Shown one piece after another: positions 13,535-25,241 of a DNA stretch of 64,000 bases (positions are counted from its first letter, which is position 1; every line of letters begins with the position of its first letter). The notes beneath the pieces were generated by a model. The model saw nothing but the letters and a program-made list of their open reading frames with translations, was not told where the DNA came from and did no database searches. The position numbers and the translations under genes are program-made. Where the stretch lies: positions 2,383,390-2,447,389 of the forward strand of contig VZDJ01007747.1 of NCBI GenBank assembly GCA_008694505.1. Direction: 5' to 3'. Origin of the DNA: Cyanoderma ruficeps. Taxonomy: Eukaryota > Chordata > Aves > Passeriformes > Timaliidae.

Positions 13535-16500
13535 CTCATGTGCTGTTTGTTCCCTGAATCTGCATAATTTGTTAGTGTTTGCTGAAAAGCTAAATCTGCA
13601 CAAGGGAGGTTTGATAACAAACCTGCAGTGACAAACATTTGTAAGATGAATACAATTTCCAGACACAAAAGCAGCTTTGGTTGGTGTAGTTTATAGTAAG
13701 CTCTCCCCCAGGAAACAAGCTGTACCAGCAAAATGCCCTTATACTAATGTTAGTGACTTCACACAGGACTTGAGCTGTTGTTTAGGAGCAATTACAGTCC
13801 TACATTGGCCAAGGGGTCTAATGTAGCACTGCCTTGTTTTTTGGAAATGTACTCAGCTCCTGCTGCTGTTTTTCTTTCTTTAGTTTTTGTACTTACTCTT
13901 TCCCCCAGCCCTCCTTCTTAAGATAAATATTTGGATAATTCATGGAGTTTGTAGGTAGTTCCAGCTGCAGTGTTGGACACTTGCCATTCCAGACAGCAGT
14001 GCTAGAGTGTTGTCTGCTTCCTCTGGGTGGTGTGAGAAATGACTGAAATCAGAACAGATCTCTCAATGCTTCCCACATTTGCTGCGGTGTGGTCCCACGC
14101 AAGCTAACACTTTGTGCACCTAAGCAAACTGGACCTGTTTCCTCATGCAAGGCAAGAATGGAGTTGAAACCAGTGGTCATTTTATTTAGTAGTCTTAACT
14201 GGTTCCTTTCCCTACCAGGCAGCAAAAATGCCTACCTATAGGTATTTGTCATGGGCCACATAACCTAGACAATAGGTTCTATAGATTTAGGAGTGTGTGC
14301 GAAATTCACTCAACTCCCCAGTAACCACCCCAGGGGTGCGCTGGGTATTCCCAAGTTCTCTTCTTCTTGTGAAGAGAAACAGAAAAATGGGACAGAATCT
14401 TTACCAGTACTACTGCTGAATAGGCTACCAATTTAATATTTGGTGTATATTACTTTTAGCAAGAAACTTTATTGCAAAATTGGCTTCATCTGTGGTAGAG
14501 TGAAATTACATATTTGCTCAAAGAGATGTGAAGAGATGTGAAATTTACAGAAAATTACTTAACCTTTTGCAGTGACTTTTTTCCTAAATGTTTTTACAAA
14601 AATAAATTAGTTGAAGGTGCTGTCTTACTCAAAGACTTTTAACGTTAAGGGAGAGTTCTCTGTATCCCAGTCCTGCAACTGGATTCTCAAGTCCAGCTTT
14701 ATGCATGGATCATTTTGTCTGTTAGGCTCTGTTTCCAGGCCTCCTGGCCCCAGTTCTTACAGACTTTCCTGTTAGGGAAATAATTGTTATTTAGGGCAGT
14801 GAACATGAAAGCCCAGCTTCTCTAGAGTCTTTTGTACTGAAATGCCATCTCTAGGTGTGTCTCTGTTCTTTTCTAATGAACAAGTAGTATCCTTCTGATG
14901 AGGCAGGTCACCTTTCTGAATCTTCAGATGACTCTGCATGTGGATTCAAGAGGCTCTGCTGAACCAGCAGGACTGCAGGACACTGGGAGTGAGGCGCAGC
15001 TGTGTAGTTAGATGCCAACCTGTGTTGATTGGCACCTGGTTAAATAGTTATGCTGGTGGCAGGAAAATATTGGACAGCAAAAGGTGTTTCTGGATACGGG
15101 AAGTTTTATTGTTCACAACTTGAAGTCCCAAAGCAAACAGTAAGTACCGGCTGAGCTCAGAGCCAGGAGCTCTGTACTCAAAAGTGCCTAGGGGTGAGCT
15201 TTGGGTTTGTTTCAAGGCTCCTAGAAGGAGAACATCTGTTTACATTTTTGCATATTTGTATAGATAGAATGATGGGGTTATGTGTATTCTCCTCCTGTAT
15301 AAAGGCTATATTACAAAAGCATCCTGTTGTTAAAAGTAAAAAAACAAAATTCATTCTTTCTTCCCACAATCCAGCTACTATACAAAGGATCTCACCTAAT
15401 TCCTTACATCCCATAGGTAAAAGTGTGTCTGTGATACCCTTGTTGCAGTAGTTCTCTTGTGTAAAGATGCTGTGCTGTGAGGTGGCATGTGGTATTTCCT
15501 TAAAGTGGTGATTTTGTTCTGTACATAAGGAAGGAGGAACAGTGAACCACCAGTGTGACCAACAACTTCAGTGAGGACATTGTTTATATGCATGTGACCT
15601 TTCAGTATGAGCAGAACTGTGACTGTTGCACTCATGGATTCAGTTGTTTGTTCAGTGTTCATGTTTGTGTACATGTACTCTGGGGAAAGGTAGGGTAGAT
15701 TTGGGGCTGAGATCGTGTTTAGTAAATGTCTTAGGTGGTTTCTTTTAAGGATAACTATGTCTTGTCCTTTATAGAAGTTCTGCATTTTTCAGAATGTGAA
15801 AAAGTAGTGCTAGTGGTGTAAAGTTGGCTGAAAATGGAAAAAGAAGAATGCATTGCATGGACGATCCCCCTCTTCTGTTTGGTTTCATACATTCCCTTGT
15901 ATATAACAATTTGTATTGAAATGTCTGTCCTAACTTTGTGCTATTACTGTACTATGTCCCTCTCATTTGCAGGGAAGGCAGGAGGAGCTGAAGAAAAAGA
16001 GGAACTGGGATAGACTCAGACACAAAGAATAGAAAGTGGAATGCGGTGAAACGATGTGTATATGTGTCCAAAGAAATCTGATCAAAAATGTGTGCCAAAA
16101 GTGAGGGGGAAATGAGGGAACGGTCCTTGCTTGTGTTCTTTATTCCATCCAGATATAATAGGAAGGCAAAGGAAGCACCAAATGTTCAAAGGATGTCCCT
16201 AGCTAAAAATCAGGAGGTTAATTTTAAAAAAGAAAAAGACAATTTCATTGTAGTTAATATAGTAAAAATTGATAATGTTATTTATGCTGTTACATATTAT
16301 TATTATTGATAAAACTGAAAGCACCTTTATACATCTGTGTGTAGGACTGGATGAAAGATTTATGTCCCTTAAATCTGTGTTAAACAGCAACAAACAATAT
16401 AATTCTTGTTGGTCGGTGTGACATTGCAAGCATTTTACATAATCTCAGTTTTTTAAGGGATGGACTCTTCAGTACTGTTTCACATCTGCCAAATGCATAA

Positions 16501-16643
16501 ATTGTTGAAATAGTGTGTACAGAGAACCCTGTTTGCACTGAAACACCATCACATCAAAACTGTCCATCTAAAAAGGAGAAATCATATTTCTTAAAAATTC
16601 TGTATTGAATGAATGCTGTGGGAAGCACTTTGTTACTCTTCCT

Positions 16644-16649
16644 AATAAA
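16644..16649 (+). terminator. Candidate FAM241A poly(A) signal
   Basis: A canonical AATAAA is followed by a CA about 10-12 bases later and then by a GT-rich segment from about 16670 to 16695. This is the best combination of signal and downstream element seen after the FAM241A stop codon. Use of the site is inferred. Confidence 0.45.
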
Positions 16650-18169
16650 AAGTATTGCCATCGATGAATTCTGTGAATTCTTTGTGGTGCTTTGTTCAAA
16701 GTTACTTGGATCCTTTCAAAATACCATGGTAGGCCCAGATGAAATGGGAGAGTGTTCAGATATCCACTGAAATCAGTTAACTTGCAGCTGGTGGAGAAAA
16801 AAGCTGCAGCACAGGAGCTGAATAGACTGCATCAGGTCTCTATGGTTGTATTCAGAAAGTTGTGGTAAACTAAAAGAAAATAAATAGTAGAGCTAGATCT
16901 TAACAAATCATGGCAATGTTACAGTGTAAAGTAGATTTTATTTCACAGCCTGTCTATTTTGCATCCAGAGCAGCCTCTGAAGGGAAGCAGATGTAGTCAG
17001 GGGTGTGAAAAATCCTTTGAAGTGACAATTGCTGTACCACAGAAAGGTCTGGGTGTTTTCAGTTGGTGGGTTTTTTAGGTACACATAGAACATTATGTGG
17101 TTCAAAACAAATCTACTTCAAACTCTTGGTTTGCTCTTGCAGGTCAGAATGGCATTCATTCTGCCACATCCAGCAGGCACTTAAATGTATCTGTGTTGCT
17201 CAGGATGCCCAGTGAGTTAAGCAGTTTATGGGTTTTTTTAAGTAGCAAAGTTGAATTTTAGTCCTTTAAGCTCTTATTGGTGAATGTGCACAAAAGAAAT
17301 AAGGCTCATCCCTGAATAAATTTAAGCCTTCAGGTTTTATTTCAGTTCATGCATCTTTGTCATGCCTGTTATAGGGTGCATGCAAATTCAAAACAGCCTG
17401 TCTGATTCTTTCCATCCTGGGTTTTACTCTAGGGTTTGGGAACTTTACTTAGCCTCTCCCCTCTGCCAGAACTGGCAGCTTTATCTGCTTTGTCCATTCC
17501 TCCTTTCACTCTGGCGTTTCCTTCTCTAGGGGTGTTCACTTTGAACAGTCTCTGTGCCGAGGGCTCAGGCTTTTTCATCATTCAATCTTCTTTAAAGCTA
17601 CCTAGACAGAAAATCTATTTTTAGATTGGTGTTTTGTTTGTTTTACTGTGTGCCTGCTTAACAGCAGAGGGGAAAAAATCAGGATTTTTTCTTAAGCTGT
17701 GTATGCTGGCCAGTCACTTCTTTTTTACAGTGCTTACATGATGATTACCAAACTGATTTGTGATCACCAAAGAGAGCATTGCAAATACGGAGGGTAAGGA
17801 GCTGTTGGGAGGTTGGTACCAGGATTTTGAGAATAGAGTGGTCAAGCAGCATGTGGCTTAAGAGTTGTTCCAAGCTTACACAGGCGGGTGGACTTTTGAC
17901 TTGCCTTAACGCCTGCCAATGACTTGGTTGCATCTCCACATGCATATAAAATCAGCAGTATTCCTTCTGCATTTACTCTGAGGAGAACTGAGTTTTCACC
18001 AGCTCTGTTTTGCAAAGAGGAACCAAAGGGGATGAGAATGGGAAAGGGGAATTGGACTAATAATAGCAAGTTTTAACTTGCATGCAAGCTTTTGGTCTTT
18101 TCAAATTCTGGTCTTGTACTATCTAGATAATATTTCTGTGTTGTGTGCAGTTGTCACAAATCTGTATTG

Positions 18170-18193
18170 CCCACCTCCCCCCACCCCCCAGCC
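18170..18193 (-). repeat. C-rich tract (G-rich on - strand)
   Basis: Two runs of six C and shorter C runs are separated by single A or T bases. The - strand therefore reads as clustered G runs that could form a quadruplex, though one of the four runs has only two G. It lies in intergenic DNA, and no function is suggested. Confidence 0.6.
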
Positions 18194-19951
18194 TGTATAT
18201 GTATTTTCTAATTAGTGCAAAAGTGAAGCTGCTGTGCTAACATACGTTTTTCCCAGTTTACTTTGAACTACACACCCTCTTTTTCCTCTCAAGTGGCAAG
18301 AGGGGTGTGACTGGATTAAAGCTTTTCTGGTGAAGGGAGCTGCTCTTGCTGCAGTCTCGGGGTAACAGTCTCCTTCCCAGGGTACAGCAGGCTACCAGTA
18401 CTGTTGAAATATTTGGAGTCCAAGTGACATGGAAGGGGAAGGACTGTTACACCACAGTCCAAGGGTTTTGATCAGGCATTGTTTGAGACAGAGCTGTTAG
18501 AGAGTGCGGTGTTGCGGTGTCTAGACCTTATGTTCTTTTAATGAAATTTAATTAAGCACCATTCTTTCTTGGCTTGTCCTGGTGCATCACCTCGTGTTCA
18601 GAATGAACATTGCTTGTGGCAAATTGTTCTTGTCCTGGAACCCATCTGTGTGTGTCTAGGCATCCTTCAGTTGTACCATTTACTCTTAATTGCATTTTAA
18701 AACATTACAAGGGAAAAAAGACTCATCTTCCAGTCCTCATTTGGATGAGAGTTTAATTAATATATGTGAGAAGGAAGCCAAATTAGTCTCTGGCACTGCT
18801 GAGGGCTTCCTTTTAGAGGAAAAATATGTTAACCTATGTGTGGGTAATGAATGTACGAGGTACATGGATTTGCACACTGTCCAGAATGAGTTGTAGAAAG
18901 TACCATTCTTTTGTCCTAGTTCACAAACTAATTGTTTTTTATTGTAGCAATCTTCCTCAAGCTAGCTGAAACATACTTCTTAGGTGCAAGAAGTCCATAG
19001 CAAGGAAATGAATTATTAATTAAGGAAAATTCTTTGTCAGCCAAAATCCTGGTCTGTAACAGGAAGTCTCTTCTTGACTTGAATAAAATTTGAGTCAGCG
19101 CTTTGGCTTATTAAATCTTCATGTTGAATATTTTGCCTGTTTATTGTTTTAAACCATTCTTTCACTCATGTCCTTTCTAACAGCTGGTAATATCAGTCCA
19201 AAATTCTTGAAAGCCACTCTTCTGTCAATAGCTGTTACCGGTGGGGCTGAAGGTGGCCTGTGAATACGGAATGGCAAGTCACTGGGCAAGACTGATGTGT
19301 CTTTAATGCTACCTGGCTGGTGTTACAAAGCCTTCAAGCAGGTTTTTGGCATTTCCTTTGCTGTCACTTTCTGTATTTATGCATCTTGTTTGGTGCTGAA
19401 TGAGAGCTTGCATAAGCCAAGTACCTGATTTCCTCAGGCATTTCTCTGAGCTTGTTCTGTGCTGCTGAACAGACTCCACTGAGCTGGGCACCCACATAAC
19501 TGTCCTTTGCTTCCTGCTAAGAGTGGAAATACTGTCTGGCATCCCACAGCTCATTCTAATAAGATTAGGAAAAGCGTGATGATGCAGTTTTACTGAGGGA
19601 ACAAACATTTCTATGCCTCTCTGAATCTTCCTGTTGCAGAAAGGGGAAAAAAAATTAATAGTCTTGAGTCTAGTTTTGATGCTTTGTAGATAAGAGAACT
19701 AAAGGCATGCAAGAGTTTGAGTAATTTTTTTTTTCATTTTGCTTCGTATTTTCTTTATTCTGTGTGTGATTAGAGAGATAAGAGTATTTGGCTGAGCTCT
19801 GTTAGCAATAGACTTTAACTTGGGTCTTAGTTAACAGGGTATTCAACACGTACATACAAATTTCTGTATTTTTTATCTTTCCTTCAGAATACCTATTTTT
19901 CTCTGGTTCTAATGAATTAGCTTTGCCTTTTTTTTTTTTTTTCTTGAAAGA

Positions 19952-19952
19952 N
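19952..19952. other. Ambiguous base in T-rich repeat
   Basis: A single N sits between two near-copies of a T-run followed by CTTGAAAGA. The doubled motif together with the N suggests an assembly or polishing join in a homopolymer tract. A similar N occurs at 174 inside another T-run. Confidence 0.8.
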
Positions 19953-20725
19953 TTTTTTTCTTGAAAGAAAGAAAACCAAACACACTTTGGGAAACTGAGC
20001 CTCTGTTGCTCATTGGTGGTGGGACTGTTGGACAATTTGGTGTTTTGAGCCTCAGCTGTTAAGACCTGCCTGTCTTGCCAGCTGGGCTTTACCAGCTGTA
20101 GGGGAGGGGGCTTAAAGTATAATTAAGACTTGAGATTAATCAAATTTACTTGTGCACTGGTGGCTTTGCTCCAGTTTCCCAGGAGACTAAACCATGTGTT
20201 GTAATGACAGTGTTTTGCAAAGAACTTTAGAAATTGAACCATAGATCCTATAAAAAGAATTGAGGTCTTCATGAGTAACTAACTGTTCTGCTATTAATGC
20301 TCTGTTCTTCCTTTGTTACTAAAAGAAAAAAAAAATTAGTGCATGCTGATGTCTTCTACTTAAGTTCCGAGACTGGTAACACAGATCCTTTTTGATGTTA
20401 CCCTTCTCTCACCATTTCTGAAAGCTTCTATCTTAATTGCCACCTTTCTTTTTCCCCTCCAAATTCCTATGTAATATAGACACTAAAGAAAAAAAAAAAG
20501 AAAAATTTAGCAATTCCTACATAGAAGGCACTTGCTTCCTGTGTAGAAGTAGTGCAGGCTTATTTTTCTTCCCTAAGTGCTTCAGAGTTCTCCTGGGGAA
20601 GCTCAGAATCTATTTAATTCAGAGTCAGCTCTGCTCCTGTATCAAATGTGTTGTTTCTTTTTACTTGTTTTGATGAGTAGCATTTAAAAGCAGGTTTGTG
20701 ACTGAGCTTACCGGGGCCTGCTGCT

Positions 20726-20942
20726 GAAAACTCCCTTTGAATTTTCACAGTGATTTTGCAGACAGGGGGTTCTGGATGAGTTCTTAAAGAAGAGTAAGAG
20801 GACAAGAGCAGTTAGAGCAGAGCAAAGAGTTGTGCCAGGGTGTGGGAGATGCGCCTTCCATTCCGACTTTAATTCAGCCCTGGGGACATTTTCAGAAAGC
20901 TGAAAACTGCAGAATCGCTGTGAAGATTCAAAGGGAGTTTTC
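20726..20942. mobile_element. Terminal-inverted-repeat (MITE-like) element
   Basis: A 36-base left arm (20726-20761) is the reverse complement of a right arm (20907-20942) with three mismatches. Both arms begin GAAAACTCCCTTTGAAT when read inwards. The 145 bases between the arms show no further symmetry and no coding frame. This layout fits a short non-autonomous DNA transposon or a foldback element. I could not identify a clear target-site duplication, and the family is not recognised. The GCTGAA just outside the left arm has a loose partner outside the right arm, so the repeat may extend a little further. Confidence 0.6.
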
Positions 20943-23044
20943 AACCTTCAGCAACCTTCCCTGTAACACAAAGTCACGAAGAAGTGTGCCAGAAATAAGA
21001 TGTTTAACTGTCATGGGATCTGATAAGATGCAAAGGGTTTTTTTGGAGTTTGCCATAAAATAGTGAAGTAGTTGAATCTTTTATTCCCTTAACTTTCAGC
21101 ACTGTTAATGATTTATTTCCTACATTCCTGGTGTTTGGGTTTTTTCCATGTTTGTAGTCAATGAATAGTAAGAGTTAATTTTTATCTTCTGAGCTCTAAC
21201 ATTCTCCATCTTGACATTTTTGTGCAATGTTTTTATTCAATCCATTGTCATTCATAATGAGCTGAAAGCTTGTTAGATGCTGTTGACAGGGGATTTCTAG
21301 CCCTGCCCGGATAAATGCCCTTGTGTCTGCCTGGGGCCTAAGGTGTGTATCCAGCAAGGCTCATTGCATGGCAGGTTTGACCAAAATCTGCTTTTGGCTT
21401 TTTGGCTACCTATGAGGAAATCCATCAGGACTGTTTCATGACATCACTGTTGTGAAGGATAACGTGCTTTGTGATAGAAGCCACCTGCATCTCCAGTGGC
21501 CTTCAACAGGGCAGGCATGTGCTGCCCCTCCTTGCATGGGCAAAGATAAATCTGGCTCTCTCTGGGATTGTAAAGCATTTGCCTAGATTTCTGACTGATG
21601 GTTTAGGTGGAAGCCTTTGCCAAGTGCATATTTGCATGGACTAAAATAGAACAGGCTCTGAACTTTAAAAACAAACTAAGGGTAGGTTTCTGATGTTCTC
21701 CTTTGGGGCTTTTTATAGGGAATACATAGGATAGTTTATTTCTGAAATAAAGAAGTGACATTTGGACTCTTCTTTTGTATAATGAAAACATGGAGTCTTT
21801 AAATAATGCTTCCCATTTCACCTGCCAGGGCATCCTGGGGTTTCCATATGTCCTAGCAGTTGCCTGAAGGGCCTTGCTACAGCCTATTTCCTTGTGGTGG
21901 CTGTGTTTCAGCAGATACCATGTGATGCCAGCTGGATGTGTGGGTGTCCTTTGTGTGTTGCTGAATCAACATTGTTTACTTGCTGAACTCAAAAGCACTT
22001 TATCATGAGGAAAAGAAATGGAGTTTACTGCATGAAAAATGTATACAGGCACAAGGGCCCCTGCCATCATTACTGTAAAAAAGCACTGAAGCATGCCATG
22101 GAAAAATTTCACAGTTAATAGTGCCTTACATTGGGATGATTATCTTTGTTATCTCTTCCTGCTTCAATGACTTTACTAACAGCAGAAATTTGCAAAACCA
22201 TTTGAGCATTGCAGTTCACAGATATGTAATATCTCTTACCTTCCTGGCTCGACAGTGAACTGTCACAGTAAAAAAAATTATTAAAAGCTTGATTTTTTTC
22301 TTTCAGGAGTGTCCTCTTCATATTCTGCTACTAATAATACACAGATAAATAGAAACTACTGTATTATTTAGAAGGTTGATGCTACAAAACCCAGTTTAAA
22401 CCGTCTTCGCATACTGCACACAGTACCTTAATTTACAAAGAATCTTGAAACGTAGGTCTTTCATCCTAAGCATCTGTGGAGGGGCGTCCTTCCTTGAGCT
22501 GTGCCTGGCAGTTCCCTGGCTCCCATTCTGGTCCCCAGCCCCACAGTCAGTAGGGGGTTCTGCACTTCTCTCTTCATCAGTCACATAATATGCTGGTCTT
22601 GAGAAGAGTCTCTCAGACACAAAACTAAAACTCACGTGAAGATGGGAAGGAGCTATGAAGTTCCCTTAAGGGTCACAAAGAGGGGTGTTCAGCACTCGAA
22701 GGCATCAACATCAGAAAGCCAGTAGGTACTTAGGTGCCAGCTAATGACAAAATCAGAGGTAGACAACTGCTTAGGACTGGACAGACTCCTGAGTTTCAGA
22801 CAGCCTGAAGAGCTATTAGTTGTTTAATTGAGCTTTTATTTGGTTTGTGTTTGGTCACTTGAGATCGCCAGCTCTTCCAGCAATGTACAGCTTGGACATG
22901 TGTGAGCCAATCTGCAAATGTGTGCTGGTGCTGAGAGACTCCTTTGTAGACTCCTTTATAGTGCCCTCTCTGCATCAGTTCCATCACTATTGTCTCCAAA
23001 AATTAACAACTGCCAAGCTTTCTTTGAATACTTTTGGACTCTTC

Positions 23045-23076
23045 ACATGCTAAAGCATGTTACTGCTTTAGCATGT
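23045..23076. repeat. Short hairpin
   Basis: A 12-bp inverted repeat, ACATGCTAAAGC with its complement GCTTTAGCATGT, encloses an 8-base loop. It is intergenic and I see no element around it. Confidence 0.7.
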
Positions 23077-24909
23077 TATTTCTGTTCTTCAGTGGGGCTT
23101 CCTGCTTTTTGTGGGTAAGGGCAAAGCAGGAACCAAGCTCTGCAGTAGCATTAACTTGTGCAGAGAGGGGGAAAAAAGAATATAAATTATTTATGTACCT
23201 CATGGCTTACTTTTGAGCTGATCTTCAGCAAGCTCAGCTTTTTTTAAACCTTTGATACTTTCATAGGTGAGCCTTCTCCTTTAAAAGATTAAATAAAAAT
23301 AGGTTTAAGCCTTTTCCTGTATTTGGCTTTTCCAGGAAGTTTAGTACATTTGTAGCTTTTGCTCGGGTTTCCTATTTTGCCTTTTGAACAGTGAAATTGT
23401 TGAATGGAGCACCTGAAGCCCAGACCCCTTAGAGTTAGCAGGAAACTGGGAAACTGCTGCACTTTTCTAAACTTGCTTACTTGAGTCTGCCTATTTCCAA
23501 GCTAGAAAACTTATCCTTCTGCACAAAACTACATTTTAAAAAATGTGAATTTATTGCTTAAAGCCATGTACTTTTGATAACTGATTTCAGAGCCAAGACT
23601 GATGCAGCAGATGTAGCCAGTCTCTCAATCAGTAAGGTAATTATACAATACAAGAAGAAAAGTGTAATCAAACCTTGACTGGGACAAGGAAAATGAAGAA
23701 AAGCTGTCAGACTGGAAAAAGCTTTTCAGGAGAACTCTTCACAGTGAGGTCTTGTACACCTACCTTGTTCATATTTGTGGTAGTGATGGCAGCACAAGAA
23801 TTAGGCATGTAATAAACTTACAAAAGCAATAGGAAGGATTATGCAAAATGCCTCAACATTAAGGCCTGGAATTACAAAAAGAGCAGTAAATTTTGTAGTA
23901 TGATGTACAAGATCATATAGCTCTGAATTCATGAAGAGGCACACTAAGAGCTCATCTCTTGAAGGTGACAGAGGATAGCTGGAGCTTCAGTTGCACACTA
24001 GATGAACAGGAGACAAAACTAAGATGTGGCTGTAAGAAAAAAATAATCCTAGGATGCTCTGGACATATTTTTACTAGACATGTAACGAGTCATAGCATTT
24101 CACTGACTTCTTTTAATCTTTTTTTAATATCATGTGGAACAGAAATTTTCAAGTATTTTCATGAAAATCTTAATGGAATGTGGTTTGATTGTAAATGTAA
24201 AATGAAGTCATGGGGCAAAGCATAAGTGAAAGGGTAATGCTGGCTGTAGGGTAGTTAGGTAAAAACTGTTAGTAACTTTAGTCCAGATATTAGGCAAAAT
24301 CCTCATTTGAGTAAGACTCTGAAAGATTTACATCAAGACAACAAGAACTGGAAGGAGCTTTTAGGATAAAGTTTGGTTGTTTGCAAAAGAGATGCTATGG
24401 GATGGTTGTCTGCAAGCTTAGAAGACCAGACTCTGGCTCTGGAGCAAATTTCTTCCAGTTTTCTGTTACAGCTACAAATAAAAGCTGAGCTATTTCTCTC
24501 ACCCTCTTCCAGAAGCATCAGTGCAAGGGACCACTTTTAAGTCCTCGCAGAGATTGTCTTTTTTGCTCATTTCCTGTTTTGATTGTGAGCACATTGCAGT
24601 GGTGTGTAGGACTCACAGAGATGATCTAACCTTGTCTTTGCTTCATCTGTGCCTGGTTTAACTGAAAGATTCGTGTCTGAGATAACACGGTTTATGTTTG
24701 CTTCATACTGTTTTGTTTCCATCTGATTTCTCCAGGTTGGAGGGAGAAGTGATATTATTTCCTGTTGAACAACCCTGGTCTGTGTTAGACCATTGCAGTG
24801 GAAGAAAGAAAGGAGTTTGTTGTGACAGGTAGAAGAATTATAAAAGAAAGGCCTCATAAAATCAGGCCTGCTCTATTAAATTAATAGCTAGCCTGTCATC
24901 TCTTCTAAG

Positions 24910-25241
24910 TGTAATTAAGTAATTTGCAAGTTCCCATGTGAAAACAATCTTGGTATGAAAGGTTCATTAACACAACAACCAATTCTTGAATTGAAAAATA
25001 AGTGCATCTGTGTAAACAATAGGATCTGTTCCATGAGAACCCATAAAGGAAACATGTAAACAACCTGAATCCTAGCATGTACACACAAATCACCTTCTGA
25101 CCAATAAATTAAGTAGTAAGAAATCTACCAGCCCATAGGTGTTGCACATGAGAGCTGTGAAAACTGTATAAAATAAGTTTTGTGAATAAAGATTTGGCTT
25201 TTCCCACATGAAGAAAATGGAGTCTCGGCTAACTTATTACA
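24910..25241 (+). mobile_element. Possible solo LTR of an endogenous retrovirus
   Basis: The right part of this stretch looks like the promoter and poly(A) end of an avian long terminal repeat. It has TATAAAAT at about 25168, AATAAA at 25185-25190, then a CTTTTCCCACATG block and GGAGTCTCGGCT, ending in ATTACA. A TGTAATTAAG at 24910 could be the left end, giving about 332 bp. No matching target-site duplication was found, and no retroviral coding sequence lies beside it. The boundaries are therefore weak. The alternative is unrelated AT-rich sequence with chance signals. Confidence 0.35.

Larger units (their letters stand above)
13141..16668 (+). other. FAM241A: FAM241A 3'UTR (proposed extent)
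   Basis: The stretch after the FAM241A stop has no supportable coding frame. The best poly(A) site is AATAAA at 16644-16649, followed within about 20-40 bases by a GT-rich stretch (TTTGTGGTGCTTTG). A weaker candidate AATAAA lies near 14600. A 3.5-kb 3'UTR is plausible for this gene, but the end point is inferred from signal position only. It includes a C-rich tract at 13415-13430 and a G-rich tract at 13512-13534. Confidence 0.45.
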
